Below are positions 32,757 to 41,224 of a DNA stretch of 64,000 bases, piece by piece (within the stretch, counting starts at the first letter, position 1; each line of letters opens with the position of its first letter). Made by a program: the position numbers and the translations under genes. The notes under the pieces were generated by a model that was given only the letters and a program-made list of their open reading frames with translations, ran no database searches and was not told where the DNA came from. The stretch lies in NCBI GenBank assembly GCA_036502005.1, contig DASXZH010000090.1, positions 1 to 64,000 of the forward strand, read 5' to 3'. The stretch comes from DASXZH01 sp036502005. Its GTDB lineage: Bacteria; Armatimonadota; Fimbriimonadia; Fimbriimonadales; Fimbriimonadaceae.

Positions 32757-33974
32757 ATGCTCGCTCCACTCGTTGCTTTTCTTGCTACCATGAACCAAGC
32801 TCCCTCGTCCTCGCTCGCCGACTTTGTGGCGAAGCCCCAGCCGGCGTTCGGTTGGAAAAGGGTCGCAAAGGACGAGTTTGAATTGATTTCCCAAACTTGG
32901 CAGGGGAGAGATTGGCATCATGATGTCCTCATGCAGCAGCCCTCAGGCGCACCCAGCATAAAGGGGTTGGCCTATTTGGTGGTAACCGGCGACCGCGTGG
33001 ACCGGGTCGATGTGCCCTTCGGGCAGAAACTGGCAAACGCTTCTCGTTTGCCAGTGGTAACGCTGTTTAACGTTCCAAACCAGCCGCTGTTCGACCTTCG
33101 CGAAGACGATCTTATCGCTTACAGTTTCGAAAAATACATTGAAACCGGCTCAACCGATTGGCCCCTCCTTTTTCCCATGGTGAACAGCGTGGTGAAGGCG
33201 ATGGACATGGTCGAGAAAGAAAGCCATGGGGCTATTCATCGCTTTATCGTTACCGGCGAAAGCAAGCGCGGCTGGACCTCCTGGCTGGTTGGCGCATTGA
33301 ACGATAAACGTGTTATTGGCATCGCGCCAGTTGCTTTCGATAACCTCAACTTTGCCGCCCAGCTCGCCCATCAAATGGAAAGTTGGGGGCATTTGAGCGA
33401 AATGCTCGGCAGCTATTCCGGTTCGGGCTTGATCGATGAAGCCAAGACTGAGCAAGGGAAAGCGCTTATTCAAATGGTGGACCCCTATGCCTATTTAGAC
33501 CACTTTCACGTTCCAGTTTTAGTTATTAGGGGAAGTAATGATCGCTACTGGACGGCCGATGCGACGAGTCTTTACTGGGACAAGATTCTCGCGCCCAAGG
33601 CGATTAGGATTCTGCCGAACGAGGGGCACGATTTCCAGAATGACGACGATTATATTCAGGCGCTGGGGCGTTTTCCGGAGCAGTGTCTAAGAAAAACGTT
33701 GCAAACCTTTCTATGGAGCGGAGAGGGCGGGATTACCTTAAAGGAGATTGAGTCCATCAGGGCAATCAAATCTTGGAACTCTTCCTCAAAAACTTTGGAC
33801 TTCCGAGACTCACATTGGCGTTCAGTGTCACTAGCAGTTAAGGGCCGGCCGATAACACACTATTATTCGCGCACCTCGTCACAGCAGAATCAGGGATGGT
33901 TCCTCGAGGTAGAGCTAAAAGACGGGAGCAGGTTTACAACGCCGATTCTTATCCAGCCGGGGCAGCACTCCTAA
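32757..33974 (+). CDS. PhoPQ-activated pathogenicity-related family protein
   Basis: The 405-aa protein matches the PqaA family of alpha/beta-fold proteins: signal-like N-terminus, WKRVAKDEFELISQTWQGRDW near 38, FIVTGESKRGWTSWLVGA near 162 with the nucleophile-elbow Ser, PVLVIRGSNDRYWT near 255 and LPNEGHDFQND near 285 with the putative His. The family is named from Salmonella PhoP/PhoQ regulation but its substrate is not known. It is monocistronic, with repeats on both sides. The first ATG (32757) is adopted. Confidence 0.85.
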   Translation: MLAPLVAFLATMNQAPSSSLADFVAKPQPAFGWKRVAKDEFELISQTWQGRDWHHDVLMQQPSGAPSIKGLAYLVVTGDRVDRVDVPFGQKLANASRLPVVTLFNVPNQPLFDLREDDLIAYSFEKYIETGSTDWPLLFPMVNSVVKAMDMVEKESHGAIHRFIVTGESKRGWTSWLVGALNDKRVIGIAPVAFDNLNFAAQLAHQMESWGHLSEMLGSYSGSGLIDEAKTEQGKALIQMVDPYAYLDHFHVPVLVIRGSNDRYWTADATSLYWDKILAPKAIRILPNEGHDFQNDDDYIQALGRFPEQCLRKTLQTFLWSGEGGITLKEIESIRAIKSWNSSSKTLDFRDSHWRSVSLAVKGRPITHYYSRTSSQQNQGWFLEVELKDGSRFTTPILIQPGQHS

Positions 33975-34013
33975 GGGTTCAGCATTTTCTCTGAATAGAG
34001 TCTCACTTCAAAT

Positions 34014-34212
34014 GTTGTAACCAAATTTTTGGATGGGCCCTTCTCGTCCTTGAGCGTGGGACCGAGGGTGGGTGAGACAATGGAGTCCAGCTTGTTTTTA
34101 TTCTTCCAGATTCTGCGCTTATTAGTCGGCAAAATACAGCCGAGCGCCCTTTCGCCATCCTCCCTCGATCCCTCCTTGGAAAGGAGGGAAGGGCTTATTT
34201 AAGAACTTGAAA
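34014..34212. repeat. Dispersed repeat, copy C
   Basis: The copy has CAGCCGAGCGCCCTTTCG, CATCCTCCCTCGATCCC and CCTTGGAAAGGAGGGAAGG as in copies A and B, with the left end TTTTGGATGGGCCC and the right end TTATTTAAGAACTTGAA inverted. A second degenerate part follows at about 34228-34312 (GGCGGGATCTAAGGG, GAAAGGAGGGG). The 371-bp gap from 33975 to 34345 otherwise holds nothing I can call. Confidence 0.75.
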
Positions 34213-34345
34213 CTAGCTACCCAAATGTGCTTTCAATTCCCTTCCCCGGATTCGCTTCGCTCATTTCCCTTCGGCGGGATCTAAGGGCTTTGAAAGGAGG
34301 GGAGAGCATAGTCGCAAGTTATGAAATCGACTTCATAATGTGGCG

Positions 34346-34573
34346 ATGAAAATAGTTTCCGAGGCAGACATACAGAGCTTGCGTCTTTTGGCGCCAGAAG
34401 TCGTTTTCACGTTTGAAGAGGCGTTGCACCGTTGGGTTCTCGTTTTTTCGAGTGGCCAGGAGGATATGTTGGCCAGAGTCGATCTTTACTGCCTGCATAA
34501 CGGACACGACGGAACCCCATATCGGGATTTGCTTGACCGGACTCTGGCCGGGTCGAGGTTCAAGTTCGACTGA
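34346..34573 (+). CDS. Small hypothetical protein
   Basis: A 75-aa protein from the ATG at 34346 (a GTG two codons earlier is possible): MKIVSEADIQSLRLLAPEVV..., with mixed helix/strand character and no signal peptide. There is no convincing ribosome-binding site and I recognise no family. It lies 52 bp before the thioredoxin-like gene. It may be real, but length and context give limited support. Confidence 0.4.
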   Translation: MKIVSEADIQSLRLLAPEVVFTFEEALHRWVLVFSSGQEDMLARVDLYCLHNGHDGTPYRDLLDRTLAGSRFKFD

Positions 34574-34625
34574 GTCTCAAGAAACCAATACCTGTTACAA
34601 TCAAATGAGGATAGGAGAGGTTTTC

Positions 34626-35843
34626 ATGCATTCTCGATTTTTGATTTCAGCCTTAGCCATCGTTGTCGCAGCATCCAGTTTCGCCCAAGGAACCAAAGAC
34701 CCCAAACAGGTTCTGCAGGACATAAACGCCTACGGCGAGCAGCTCCAAAAGCAGGCGGCCCCAATGACGCGCCCCCAGATGGAAGCTGCGATTAAATCGA
34801 AAGCAAAGGAAGAATTGGCAGGCGTCGATGTAACCAAAATCGACCCTAAAGATGGCTTCGCATGGGCTCAGATTTACCAGATGGCGGGCGAGGATAAAAC
34901 TACATGCGACCTCACTCACGCCTACATAAAAACCAATCCCACCGCAAAAGAGAAGTTTGATGCTCAAATGCTGATGATGGAGAGCTGCAACAATCTGGGC
35001 GAAGGCACGATGCTGGATGCGACGTTGCGAGACGCAAGGGCGACGAGCCCGGACGACGCCTCAAACTTATCGGAGAGCGCCATCTACGAGTTTGCCGATA
35101 CGGTGGCCGCTTCCGAGGGCCCTCTCAAAGCGGCAAAGTTGATGGAGCAAATGGATCGCAACCTGCCGGCCGCTCCGTCAACCACTAAGGGCAATGAGAA
35201 CCTCCGCGACGAGGACCTGCACTTGGGATTGAAAACTGAACAAGCCGAACTTCTTGCTTATGCCGGCAAGAAAAACGATGGCTTAAAAATCCTCGACAAG
35301 TTTGGCGCTACCCTTCCAACAAATAGCCGCCTTTTGAGAACGTTTAAAAGCGACCGTGACAGGGTGGCCCTCATTGGAACTGCTGGGCCAGAGCTAAAGG
35401 CCGATAAAACTATCGGCGATTTTACGAGCCTCGGCGATCTGAAGGGCAAGGTCGTCATGCTCGATTACTTCGCGCACTGGTGTCCTCCTTGCCGGGCTTC
35501 GTTCCCCGATGAGTCGGCCATGTATGGCGATCTGAAGGATAAGGGTTTGCAGATTGTGGGTGTCACCCAGTTCTACCGCTACTACTTTAAAGAGAATCGC
35601 GAAAAGCGCGATATGAAGCCTGACGTCGAGTTTAGCAGGATGGGAGATTTTGTCAAGCAATACAACATCACCTGGCCGGTGATCTTTAACGATGGCGTGG
35701 ATAGCAAGGAATACGGTGTGGGCCCCATTCCGCAAGTGGTGCTGATCGATAAGAAAGGCGTTGTAAGGGATATCGAGATCGGTTATGTTCCTGCCAACTT
35801 CTCACGCTTCAGAGCAAAGGTTGAAGAACTGCTGAAAGAGTAG
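34626..35843 (+). CDS. Exported TlpA-like thioredoxin-fold protein
   Basis: From the ATG at 34626, preceded by AGGAGAGG five bases upstream, this encodes 405 residues. A signal peptide (about 1-20) is followed by a helical region of about 230 residues and a C-terminal thioredoxin domain with the active site WCPPC at 285-289 and the cis-Pro loop GVGPIPQVVLID near 373. It would reduce or isomerise disulfides in the periplasm, or serve in cytochrome maturation. A longer upstream frame to 34413 overlaps the small gene in another frame and is rejected. Related helical-N/TlpA-C proteins occur in Planctomycetes and Acidobacteria. Confidence 0.88.
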   Translation: MHSRFLISALAIVVAASSFAQGTKDPKQVLQDINAYGEQLQKQAAPMTRPQMEAAIKSKAKEELAGVDVTKIDPKDGFAWAQIYQMAGEDKTTCDLTHAYIKTNPTAKEKFDAQMLMMESCNNLGEGTMLDATLRDARATSPDDASNLSESAIYEFADTVAASEGPLKAAKLMEQMDRNLPAAPSTTKGNENLRDEDLHLGLKTEQAELLAYAGKKNDGLKILDKFGATLPTNSRLLRTFKSDRDRVALIGTAGPELKADKTIGDFTSLGDLKGKVVMLDYFAHWCPPCRASFPDESAMYGDLKDKGLQIVGVTQFYRYYFKENREKRDMKPDVEFSRMGDFVKQYNITWPVIFNDGVDSKEYGVGPIPQVVLIDKKGVVRDIEIGYVPANFSRFRAKVEELLKE

Positions 35844-35852
35844 TTTGACAAT

Positions 35853-35941
35853 TTGTTGAACAAACAGAACTGCTGTAAAGTCTTAGTTCAAAACTGAGGC
35901 CAATGTATTTCTGCGCCCCAGTCTAGAGGGGTACCCAATTG
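35853..35941 (+). promoter_or_regulatory. Promoter and leader, first copy of a shared sequence
   Basis: A -35-like TTGTTG (35853-35858) and a -10-like TAAAGT (35876-35881) are 17 bases apart. AGTCTTAGTTCAAAACTGAGG follows (from 35879) exactly as upstream of the gene at 36890, then CTAGAGGGG and a TTG (35939) with AAC. In this copy the TTG frame stops after nine codons, so it is either a tiny leader peptide or the remnant of a truncated gene, 180 bp before the gene at 36119. Confidence 0.6.
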
Positions 35942-36118
35942 AACTGTCCCGCGGGAATTCAGATATGAGGTCGATACATCGGCTACTCAGGCCGTACAGA
36001 CACTTGGAATCTATGGCTCTCTCATATCAAACTACAACATCCAAACTTGATAAAAGGTTGGTAATAGCCTTGCTTGGCTCTAGGAAAATGTTGGGCCGTT
36101 TACGCCCCAGGAAAATAT

Positions 36119-36709
36119 ATGAAAAACTCTCTCAATCGCTGGATGTCCAGCATCTTGTTGCTTTCAATCTTTGCTTTGCTCGCGTTTGGCGGATCTAGCT
36201 CTGTCAAGGTTGCAGCACAGTCTCGCCAACCGGTGTTGGTTACAAATACTTCCCAACAACCTGTCCCCGTACAAGTCTACGGGACGTCTGCCGTTCAAGC
36301 GCAGCAAACCGGAACATGGAATGTCAACGTAACGGATGTGGTTCCTAATAAGGATATCAATAACATCGCGCACGATCCATTTGCCACGCGCGTGTATCCA
36401 ACAGTTCAGCAGACTGTGTCGTTCACCGTACCCGCGCACAAACGTTTGGTTATTAATCAGTTCTCTGGCTATGACCTTAGCAGCGGCAACGTCTTGGATT
36501 ACGTGATTTATACAACGACAAACGGAGCGGGGGGGGCTCTAGTCATCCCAGTCACGACTCATAATGGCGGTTACGGATACGCAATTCAACCGATTTGCCT
36601 TATTGCCGATCCAGGCACTACTGTATCTGTGGCCGTAGATGACTCCAACAGCCAGGATCCGGCCGGGGTAAACGTTGATATTCACGGCTACTACGTAGAT
36701 TCATATTAA
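36119..36709 (+). CDS. Secreted protein of unknown function
   Basis: From the ATG at 36119 the 196-aa product has a signal peptide (about 10-32, ending VAAQS), a spacer rich in Gln, Val and Thr (QPVLVTNTSQQPVPVQVYG), and a beta-rich domain with TVSFTVPAHKRLVINQFSGYDL and NVDIHGYYVDSY at the end. It looks like a single jellyroll. An upstream in-frame start at 36074 would bury the signal peptide and is rejected. It precedes two paralogous secreted proteins and shares their promoter leader. Function unknown. Confidence 0.75.
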   Translation: MKNSLNRWMSSILLLSIFALLAFGGSSSVKVAAQSRQPVLVTNTSQQPVPVQVYGTSAVQAQQTGTWNVNVTDVVPNKDINNIAHDPFATRVYPTVQQTVSFTVPAHKRLVINQFSGYDLSSGNVLDYVIYTTTNGAGGALVIPVTTHNGGYGYAIQPICLIADPGTTVSVAVDDSNSQDPAGVNVDIHGYYVDSY

Positions 36710-36804
36710 AATACGAAGGCAGGAGTTAACCTCGATTGGGGTCGAAGGCCCTGCTGTTATCTGGCGGCAACTTACAAGCAACCGGTGAAGTGCAATTGAA
36801 ACTG

Positions 36805-36889
36805 TATTTAAACAACCAGAATTGTTCTATAGTCTTAGTTCAAAACTGAGGCGAGTTCACTGCTACGCCCAGTGTAGAGGAGCATCCAA
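36805..36889 (+). promoter_or_regulatory. Promoter and leader, second copy
   Basis: A -10-like TATAGT is at 36828-36833; TATTTA lies 17 bases upstream. AGTCTTAGTTCAAAACTGAGG (from 36831) is identical to the leader at 35879. TAGAGGAGC lies 7 bases before the TTG start at 36890 and is a good ribosome-binding site. Confidence 0.65.
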
Positions 36890-38125
36890 TTGAACGTTCA
36901 TAAACACGCCCCCGAGCGAAACAAGCTCGCGATCGCGCTTATCTGTTTTGCCGGCTTATCGGCATCCCTATCTGCACAAAGCTATCCGCCAGCATGGAGT
37001 GCTAGCGCTAACGGTTATGCGGCTGGTGACCTTGTCGAATACAACCAGAATGTTTATCGCTCTTTAGTGGCCCAGGCGAAGGGGGCCATTAAGAGTCTGG
37101 TGACTCCTGGGATATGGGAGCTAAGCGAGTTAAGGTTCTCGGCCACCCCAATGAAAGTTGGAACATTGAGCGGAGACACTTTCAAGACTTTCGCTCAGGC
37201 TTGGTCCTTCATTCACAATGCCCGAATCGACCCGGGCGCCACCTTTACAATGATCCTTGATACGACTCCGCCAGTTTTTTCACAGCCTCTAAACCTTGAT
37301 CATCCATACGGTTCTCAGATATTTATCCAAGGTGCGAGCCAAAAGGTAGCTCTGGATTTTAATGGATGCGATGGGATAGTTCTTGATAACGGCCACACTC
37401 TCGGCGGGCTAAGCAACATTTTGGTTCAAGGAACGGACGGTTCAAGCAATCCCAACCTCACGGCCGGAACCCACGGGATGCTTGTTAGCTCAAATGCAGT
37501 GCTAAACACGCAAGGGGTGATCGTTAACGATTTCGATATAGGAACTGAGAGTCAAGGAAGCGGAACACTGATCATGGGAGCCCCCAGTAATCCCGACTGG
37601 ATAAACAGCTTCGGTACATACGGAGTCTTCGCCACCGATCATTCCCTAACAGATATTAGAGTGCCGCTCGCCAATGGTTCATCCGTTGGACTTGACGGGG
37701 TTTCTTCGGCACAAGTCGGTTACTACTGCACTCAGAACGCAGAGTTGAAGGCACCTGGCTGCAGTTCAGCATACTGTTACGCTCAGTTCAAGGCTGAGAC
37801 GGGAGGTTTCATCAATGCAACTGGCGCCACTGCCGACGGCGATTTTTCTAATCTTACCTTTTACGCCACATTTGGGGGAACAATCGATGCGACATCTTCG
37901 ACTGCAGGCCGCCCCAGCATCGCGTATTATGCCCTGTATATGGGCAAGGTGATTGCCAACAATGCAAAGGTGACAAGTTTGAGCCAACAGTATGATTTTT
38001 ACGCTTATGGTGGATCTACGATCACGACCTTCACTGTAACGGTGCCGACGGGCGCAACCTACCAAGCAGATGGCACTAGCGGTGCAAACAAACTCGGATC
38101 CTTGGGTTCCGTTATTCTACATTGA
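36890..38125 (+). CDS. Secreted protein with CBM5/12-like and beta-helix-like parts (paralogue 1)
   Basis: The start is a TTG with GAGGAGC ahead of it. The 411-aa product has a signal peptide (about 10-30), then a short domain PPAWSASANGYAAGDLVEYNQNVYRSL that resembles carbohydrate-binding modules of the CBM5/12 type (aromatic residues and GDLV), then a long beta-rich region with repeated short turns (LDNGHTLGGLSNILVQGT, AVLNTQGVIVND), compatible with a right-handed beta helix. It is about 60% identical by eye with the next gene. It may bind or cleave a surface polysaccharide; no catalytic residues identified. Confidence 0.75.
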   Translation: MNVHKHAPERNKLAIALICFAGLSASLSAQSYPPAWSASANGYAAGDLVEYNQNVYRSLVAQAKGAIKSLVTPGIWELSELRFSATPMKVGTLSGDTFKTFAQAWSFIHNARIDPGATFTMILDTTPPVFSQPLNLDHPYGSQIFIQGASQKVALDFNGCDGIVLDNGHTLGGLSNILVQGTDGSSNPNLTAGTHGMLVSSNAVLNTQGVIVNDFDIGTESQGSGTLIMGAPSNPDWINSFGTYGVFATDHSLTDIRVPLANGSSVGLDGVSSAQVGYYCTQNAELKAPGCSSAYCYAQFKAETGGFINATGATADGDFSNLTFYATFGGTIDATSSTAGRPSIAYYALYMGKVIANNAKVTSLSQQYDFYAYGGSTITTFTVTVPTGATYQADGTSGANKLGSLGSVILH

Positions 38126-38147
38126 CGATTGGTAGCCGAACAGCAAT

Positions 38148-38171
38148 CTCCCGCACTTTTGCGGGAGGTTT
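38148..38171 (+). terminator. Hairpin terminator
   Basis: CTCCCGC (38148-38154) pairs with GCGGGAG (38161-38167) around ACTTTT, followed by a short T-run (GTTT). It is 20 bp after the stop of the gene at 36890-38125. Confidence 0.75.
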
Positions 38172-38228
38172 GCCGGTTCCAATTCCCAGTAGCTTCAGGC
38201 TGGCCTAAAGCGGGATTATTGGACTGGA

Positions 38229-38314
38229 TTACGCTCAGAAAGCGAAGCTCCTATATACTTTAAGTGAAGCTGACGCCCATGTACTAAATCGGCCAAGCCC
38301 AGGGAGCATTCAAC
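38229..38314 (+). promoter_or_regulatory. Promoter and leader, third diverged copy
   Basis: TTACGC (38229-38234) and TATATA (38252-38257) are 17 bases apart. The leader after it resembles the other two only loosely (CTTTAAGTGAAGCTGACGC), but AGGGAGCATTCAACTTGAAC at the start keeps the TTG-AAC start and ribosome-binding site arrangement of the second copy. Confidence 0.5.
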
Positions 38315-39556
38315 TTGAACATTTCTAGACCTCATGGCCATCGACTCAGTCCGGTTTCCTTCGTATTAGCCTCGTTGTTCTTTGCCGCTCTTTCGGCCAA
38401 TGCGGGGGCACAAAGCTTTCCGCCAGCCTGGAGCGCAAGCGCCAACGGCTACGCCGGTGGCGATCTTGTTGCTTACAATCAAAACTATTACAGGGCCCTG
38501 CAGGCGCAAGCAAAGGGGGCGATTAAGAGCCTTGTTACCTCAGGCTATTGGGAGCTGAGCGAGCTAAGGTTCACTGCCACTCCGATGAAGGTGGGAAACC
38601 AAACTGGTGATACGTTCAAAACCTTTCAACAAGCTTGGCAGTTCATCGCCAACGCGCGAATTGATCCAGGTGCTTCGATCACGATCGTTGTCGACCAGGC
38701 GCCGCCGGTATTTACTCAACCCCTCAACTTGGATCACCCGTTTGGCTCCCAGATTTTCATTCAAGGGACCAGCCAAACCAACGTCAATTTCCTGTTTGAC
38801 GCTTGCGATGGCATTGTCCTTGATAACGCCCACGTCCTAGGCGGGCTGAGCAACCTTACCCTGGAGGGCACGAACAGGACCGGCAACATACTCTTGACCT
38901 CAGGAACTCGCGGGATGCTGGTGAGTTCTAATGCGGTGCTCAACACGCAAAACGTGACGATTAACTCTTTCGATACCGGCGCCCAATGTCAAGGCGGCGG
39001 GACCCTAATCTTGGGGGTTGCGAACCACCCCGATTGGATTGATAACTTTCAGAGCAACGGCGTGTACGCTACCGATCACTCATTGATAGATATCAGAGCG
39101 CCCCTGAGCTATGGTGGGCTTGGTCTACTTTCCGGGCAAGAAGGCATACATTGCAGTGACAGCGCAGAAATAAAGGCGCCTGGTTGCAGTGTTACGAATT
39201 GTGCGTACGATGATTTTCTGGCAGAAACAGGCGGTTACATCATCGCAACAAGTGCCTATGCGGATGGCGGGGGGGGCATTTCAGTTGGTTTTCACAGCAA
39301 AAATGGCGGGATAATCAACGCAAACGACTCAACCGCGAACGGAGCAAAGACTGCCTATCTTAGCGAATTTGGGAGCAAGTTGTATGCGGAATTCGCCACA
39401 ATAGCGACTCCGAGCACCGGGGACGACTTTGTCGCTTATATGGGCAGCTTTATCGCGACATTATCGACAACTGGATCGCCGGCAACGAAATCTCAGACGG
39501 ATGGCACTACCGGCAGCAGCTTCCTCGGAACCTTTGGTTCTCTAATCTCTCAATAG
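38315..39556 (+). CDS. Secreted protein with CBM5/12-like and beta-helix-like parts (paralogue 2)
   Basis: A TTG start follows the same leader-type sequence as in the previous gene. The 413-aa product has a signal peptide, PPAWSASANGYAGGDLVAYNQNYYRALQ and a beta-helix-like repeat region with NLDHPFGSQIFIQGTSQ near 130. The two are clearly a recent tandem duplication that has diverged mostly in the C-terminal third. Cys residues at NAEIKAPGCSVTNCAYDD correspond to the same place in paralogue 1. Extracellular; function unknown. Confidence 0.75.
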   Translation: MNISRPHGHRLSPVSFVLASLFFAALSANAGAQSFPPAWSASANGYAGGDLVAYNQNYYRALQAQAKGAIKSLVTSGYWELSELRFTATPMKVGNQTGDTFKTFQQAWQFIANARIDPGASITIVVDQAPPVFTQPLNLDHPFGSQIFIQGTSQTNVNFLFDACDGIVLDNAHVLGGLSNLTLEGTNRTGNILLTSGTRGMLVSSNAVLNTQNVTINSFDTGAQCQGGGTLILGVANHPDWIDNFQSNGVYATDHSLIDIRAPLSYGGLGLLSGQEGIHCSDSAEIKAPGCSVTNCAYDDFLAETGGYIIATSAYADGGGGISVGFHSKNGGIINANDSTANGAKTAYLSEFGSKLYAEFATIATPSTGDDFVAYMGSFIATLSTTGSPATKSQTDGTTGSSFLGTFGSLISQ

Positions 39557-39661
39557 AGACGTGGTGTGGCCGTTGCCTTTTCTATAATCGCCCACCAGGT
39601 ACATGGCGGATTTGGAAAGGCCCGCGAGATTGCGCCGATTTCAGGTACAAGTCTAGATTGC

Positions 39662-40642
39662 ATGATTGAGAGCACTGTTATTCGCGACCGACCGTTTGAG
39701 CCAACCATTGAACCCACCCCGCTGGTGAACGTGGAGGGGGTGCTCGCCAAAATCGAGTTCGTTAACCCTTGCGGGAGCATTAAGGACCGCATTGCTCTGT
39801 ACATCCTAAAAAAGAGCGAGGAGTTGGGTCTCCTGCGCCCCGGCATGCGCATCGTCGAAGCGACGAGTGGCAACACCGGCATCGCCATGGCTTATTACGG
39901 CCGCGCGCTTGGCTACCCGGTAACCATCGTGATGCCCGAGCATATGACCGAAGAGCGCAAGGGAATAATTAAGTCTCTAGGCGCAGACCTTATCTTATGT
40001 TCGGAAGCGGGGAGCTTTGCAGAGGCTGCTGCGATCCGAGATACCGTTGCTGCCGCCAGTGACAGGGTTTTCAACCCCGACCAATTTAGCAACCCCCTTA
40101 ACGCCTTGTGCCACCAAGAAACCACGGCCCAAGAGCTTATCTCCCAGGCAGGGGTCAAGATCGACGCTTTTGTTGCCGGAGTTGGGACCGGTGGAACGCT
40201 GATGGGAGTGGGGCAAGCCCTTCGAGAGTTGTGGCCCGACGTTCGCCTAGCCGCCCTCGAACCGGCCGAAGCGGCCGTTATGACCGGTGGTGCGGCCGGC
40301 TCGCATTACATTTTCGGTATTGGCGACGGATTCATTCCCAGCCTGATCAGCGATGGACAGGGCGGCGTCAACGCTATGGTCGATGAAGTGATCGTGATCT
40401 CCTCTGCCGATGCGCTGGAAGCGGCGCGAATGCTGGGCCAAGACCACGGGCTTTGCGTGGGGATTTCATCCGGCGCAAATTTCTTGGCTGCAAAGCAGTT
40501 ACAGGAGCGGTTCGGGACCGTCGCCACAGTTTTCGCCGATGGCGCGGTTAAATATCAGAGCCACGGGCTTGGTCTGTGCACCGACGAATCGTGCCAGTTT
40601 AGAGCTCGGTGCGAGAAGGCTGTCGTCGCTCCTGTACGTTAA
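39662..40642 (+). CDS. cysK: Cysteine synthase
   Basis: From the ATG at 39662 (326 aa) the product has the PLP lysine Lys41 in NPCGSIKDR, the substrate loop SGNTG at 69-73, the phosphate-binding GVGTGGTLMG and the C-terminal SSGANFLAAKQL. It converts O-acetylserine and sulfide to cysteine. A frame extending to 39566 adds no homology. The tail ESCQFRARCEKA adds a Cys pair not usual in CysK. It complements cysD-cysNC 10 kb upstream. It could also be a cystathionine beta-synthase-like enzyme. Confidence 0.9.
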   Translation: MIESTVIRDRPFEPTIEPTPLVNVEGVLAKIEFVNPCGSIKDRIALYILKKSEELGLLRPGMRIVEATSGNTGIAMAYYGRALGYPVTIVMPEHMTEERKGIIKSLGADLILCSEAGSFAEAAAIRDTVAAASDRVFNPDQFSNPLNALCHQETTAQELISQAGVKIDAFVAGVGTGGTLMGVGQALRELWPDVRLAALEPAEAAVMTGGAAGSHYIFGIGDGFIPSLISDGQGGVNAMVDEVIVISSADALEAARMLGQDHGLCVGISSGANFLAAKQLQERFGTVATVFADGAVKYQSHGLGLCTDESCQFRARCEKAVVAPVR

Positions 40643-40753
40643 ACGGCGGAACTAAAAGGGGCCTTATTCTGCGGCGGGCAACCTCGATTTTGATCCCACT
40701 GCATTACCGAGCGAGAGTCCTTGCCGAATCTAATCCGAAGGTAATCTCTTGGA

Positions 40754-41224
40754 ATGGTCGCTCTTGCATTGCTGGCTCACTTGACGTACCACGGGGCGAC
40801 TTTCAAAGTCGACGTCAAGGCCTGGGTAGATGGACGGGATAAGTTGTCGCTGTCCGGAAAGAGCCTTCATTGGGCCCACGAAGATTACGGGCTTCCCGGT
40901 TTAACCACGGTTACCGTGCGTCGGGGGCGCCATGTGCAGCAGATGCTGTGGACTCCGGTTTGGCCCCATGGAACCGGGCAAGGCGCTACCTCCGCCGCCT
41001 TTAACGGTTTGCCACGTTCGTTGAGCAACGCGACGCTGGTGGATTTCAAGGTAATCCACTCTCGCGAAACGGCTGCCATTGCCCAACTTCCCATGCCAAG
41101 CAACGGGTTCGAAACGGTTGTAACATTCGACGATGACGGCATTTTTGGGGCTGATTCTTATGAGGTCGAGTTGACTTACAAGCACTTATCTAAACGCAAG
41201 TTGCGGGCTTTGTTTCATAGCTAA
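40754..41224 (+). CDS. Secreted beta-sandwich domain protein
   Basis: The 156-aa protein starts with a short hydrophobic stretch and contains FKVDVKAWVDGRDKLSLSGKSLHWAHEDYGLPG, a segment I know from C-terminal modules of planctomycete-type secreted proteins (VDGR...HWxHxDY). The remainder is beta-rich and ends in a basic KHLSKRKLRALFHS. It converges with the GH31 operon, sharing 4 bp at the stop. Function unknown, probably extracellular. Confidence 0.6.
   Translation: MVALALLAHLTYHGATFKVDVKAWVDGRDKLSLSGKSLHWAHEDYGLPGLTTVTVRRGRHVQQMLWTPVWPHGTGQGATSAAFNGLPRSLSNATLVDFKVIHSRETAAIAQLPMPSNGFETVVTFDDDGIFGADSYEVELTYKHLSKRKLRALFHS

Noticed and set aside
34413..34625. N-terminal extension of the thioredoxin-like protein
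   Set aside because: It would hide a clear signal peptide and a good ribosome-binding site lies before the ATG at 34626.
39566..39661. 32-residue extension of cysteine synthase
   Set aside because: Family similarity begins at the ATG at 39662.
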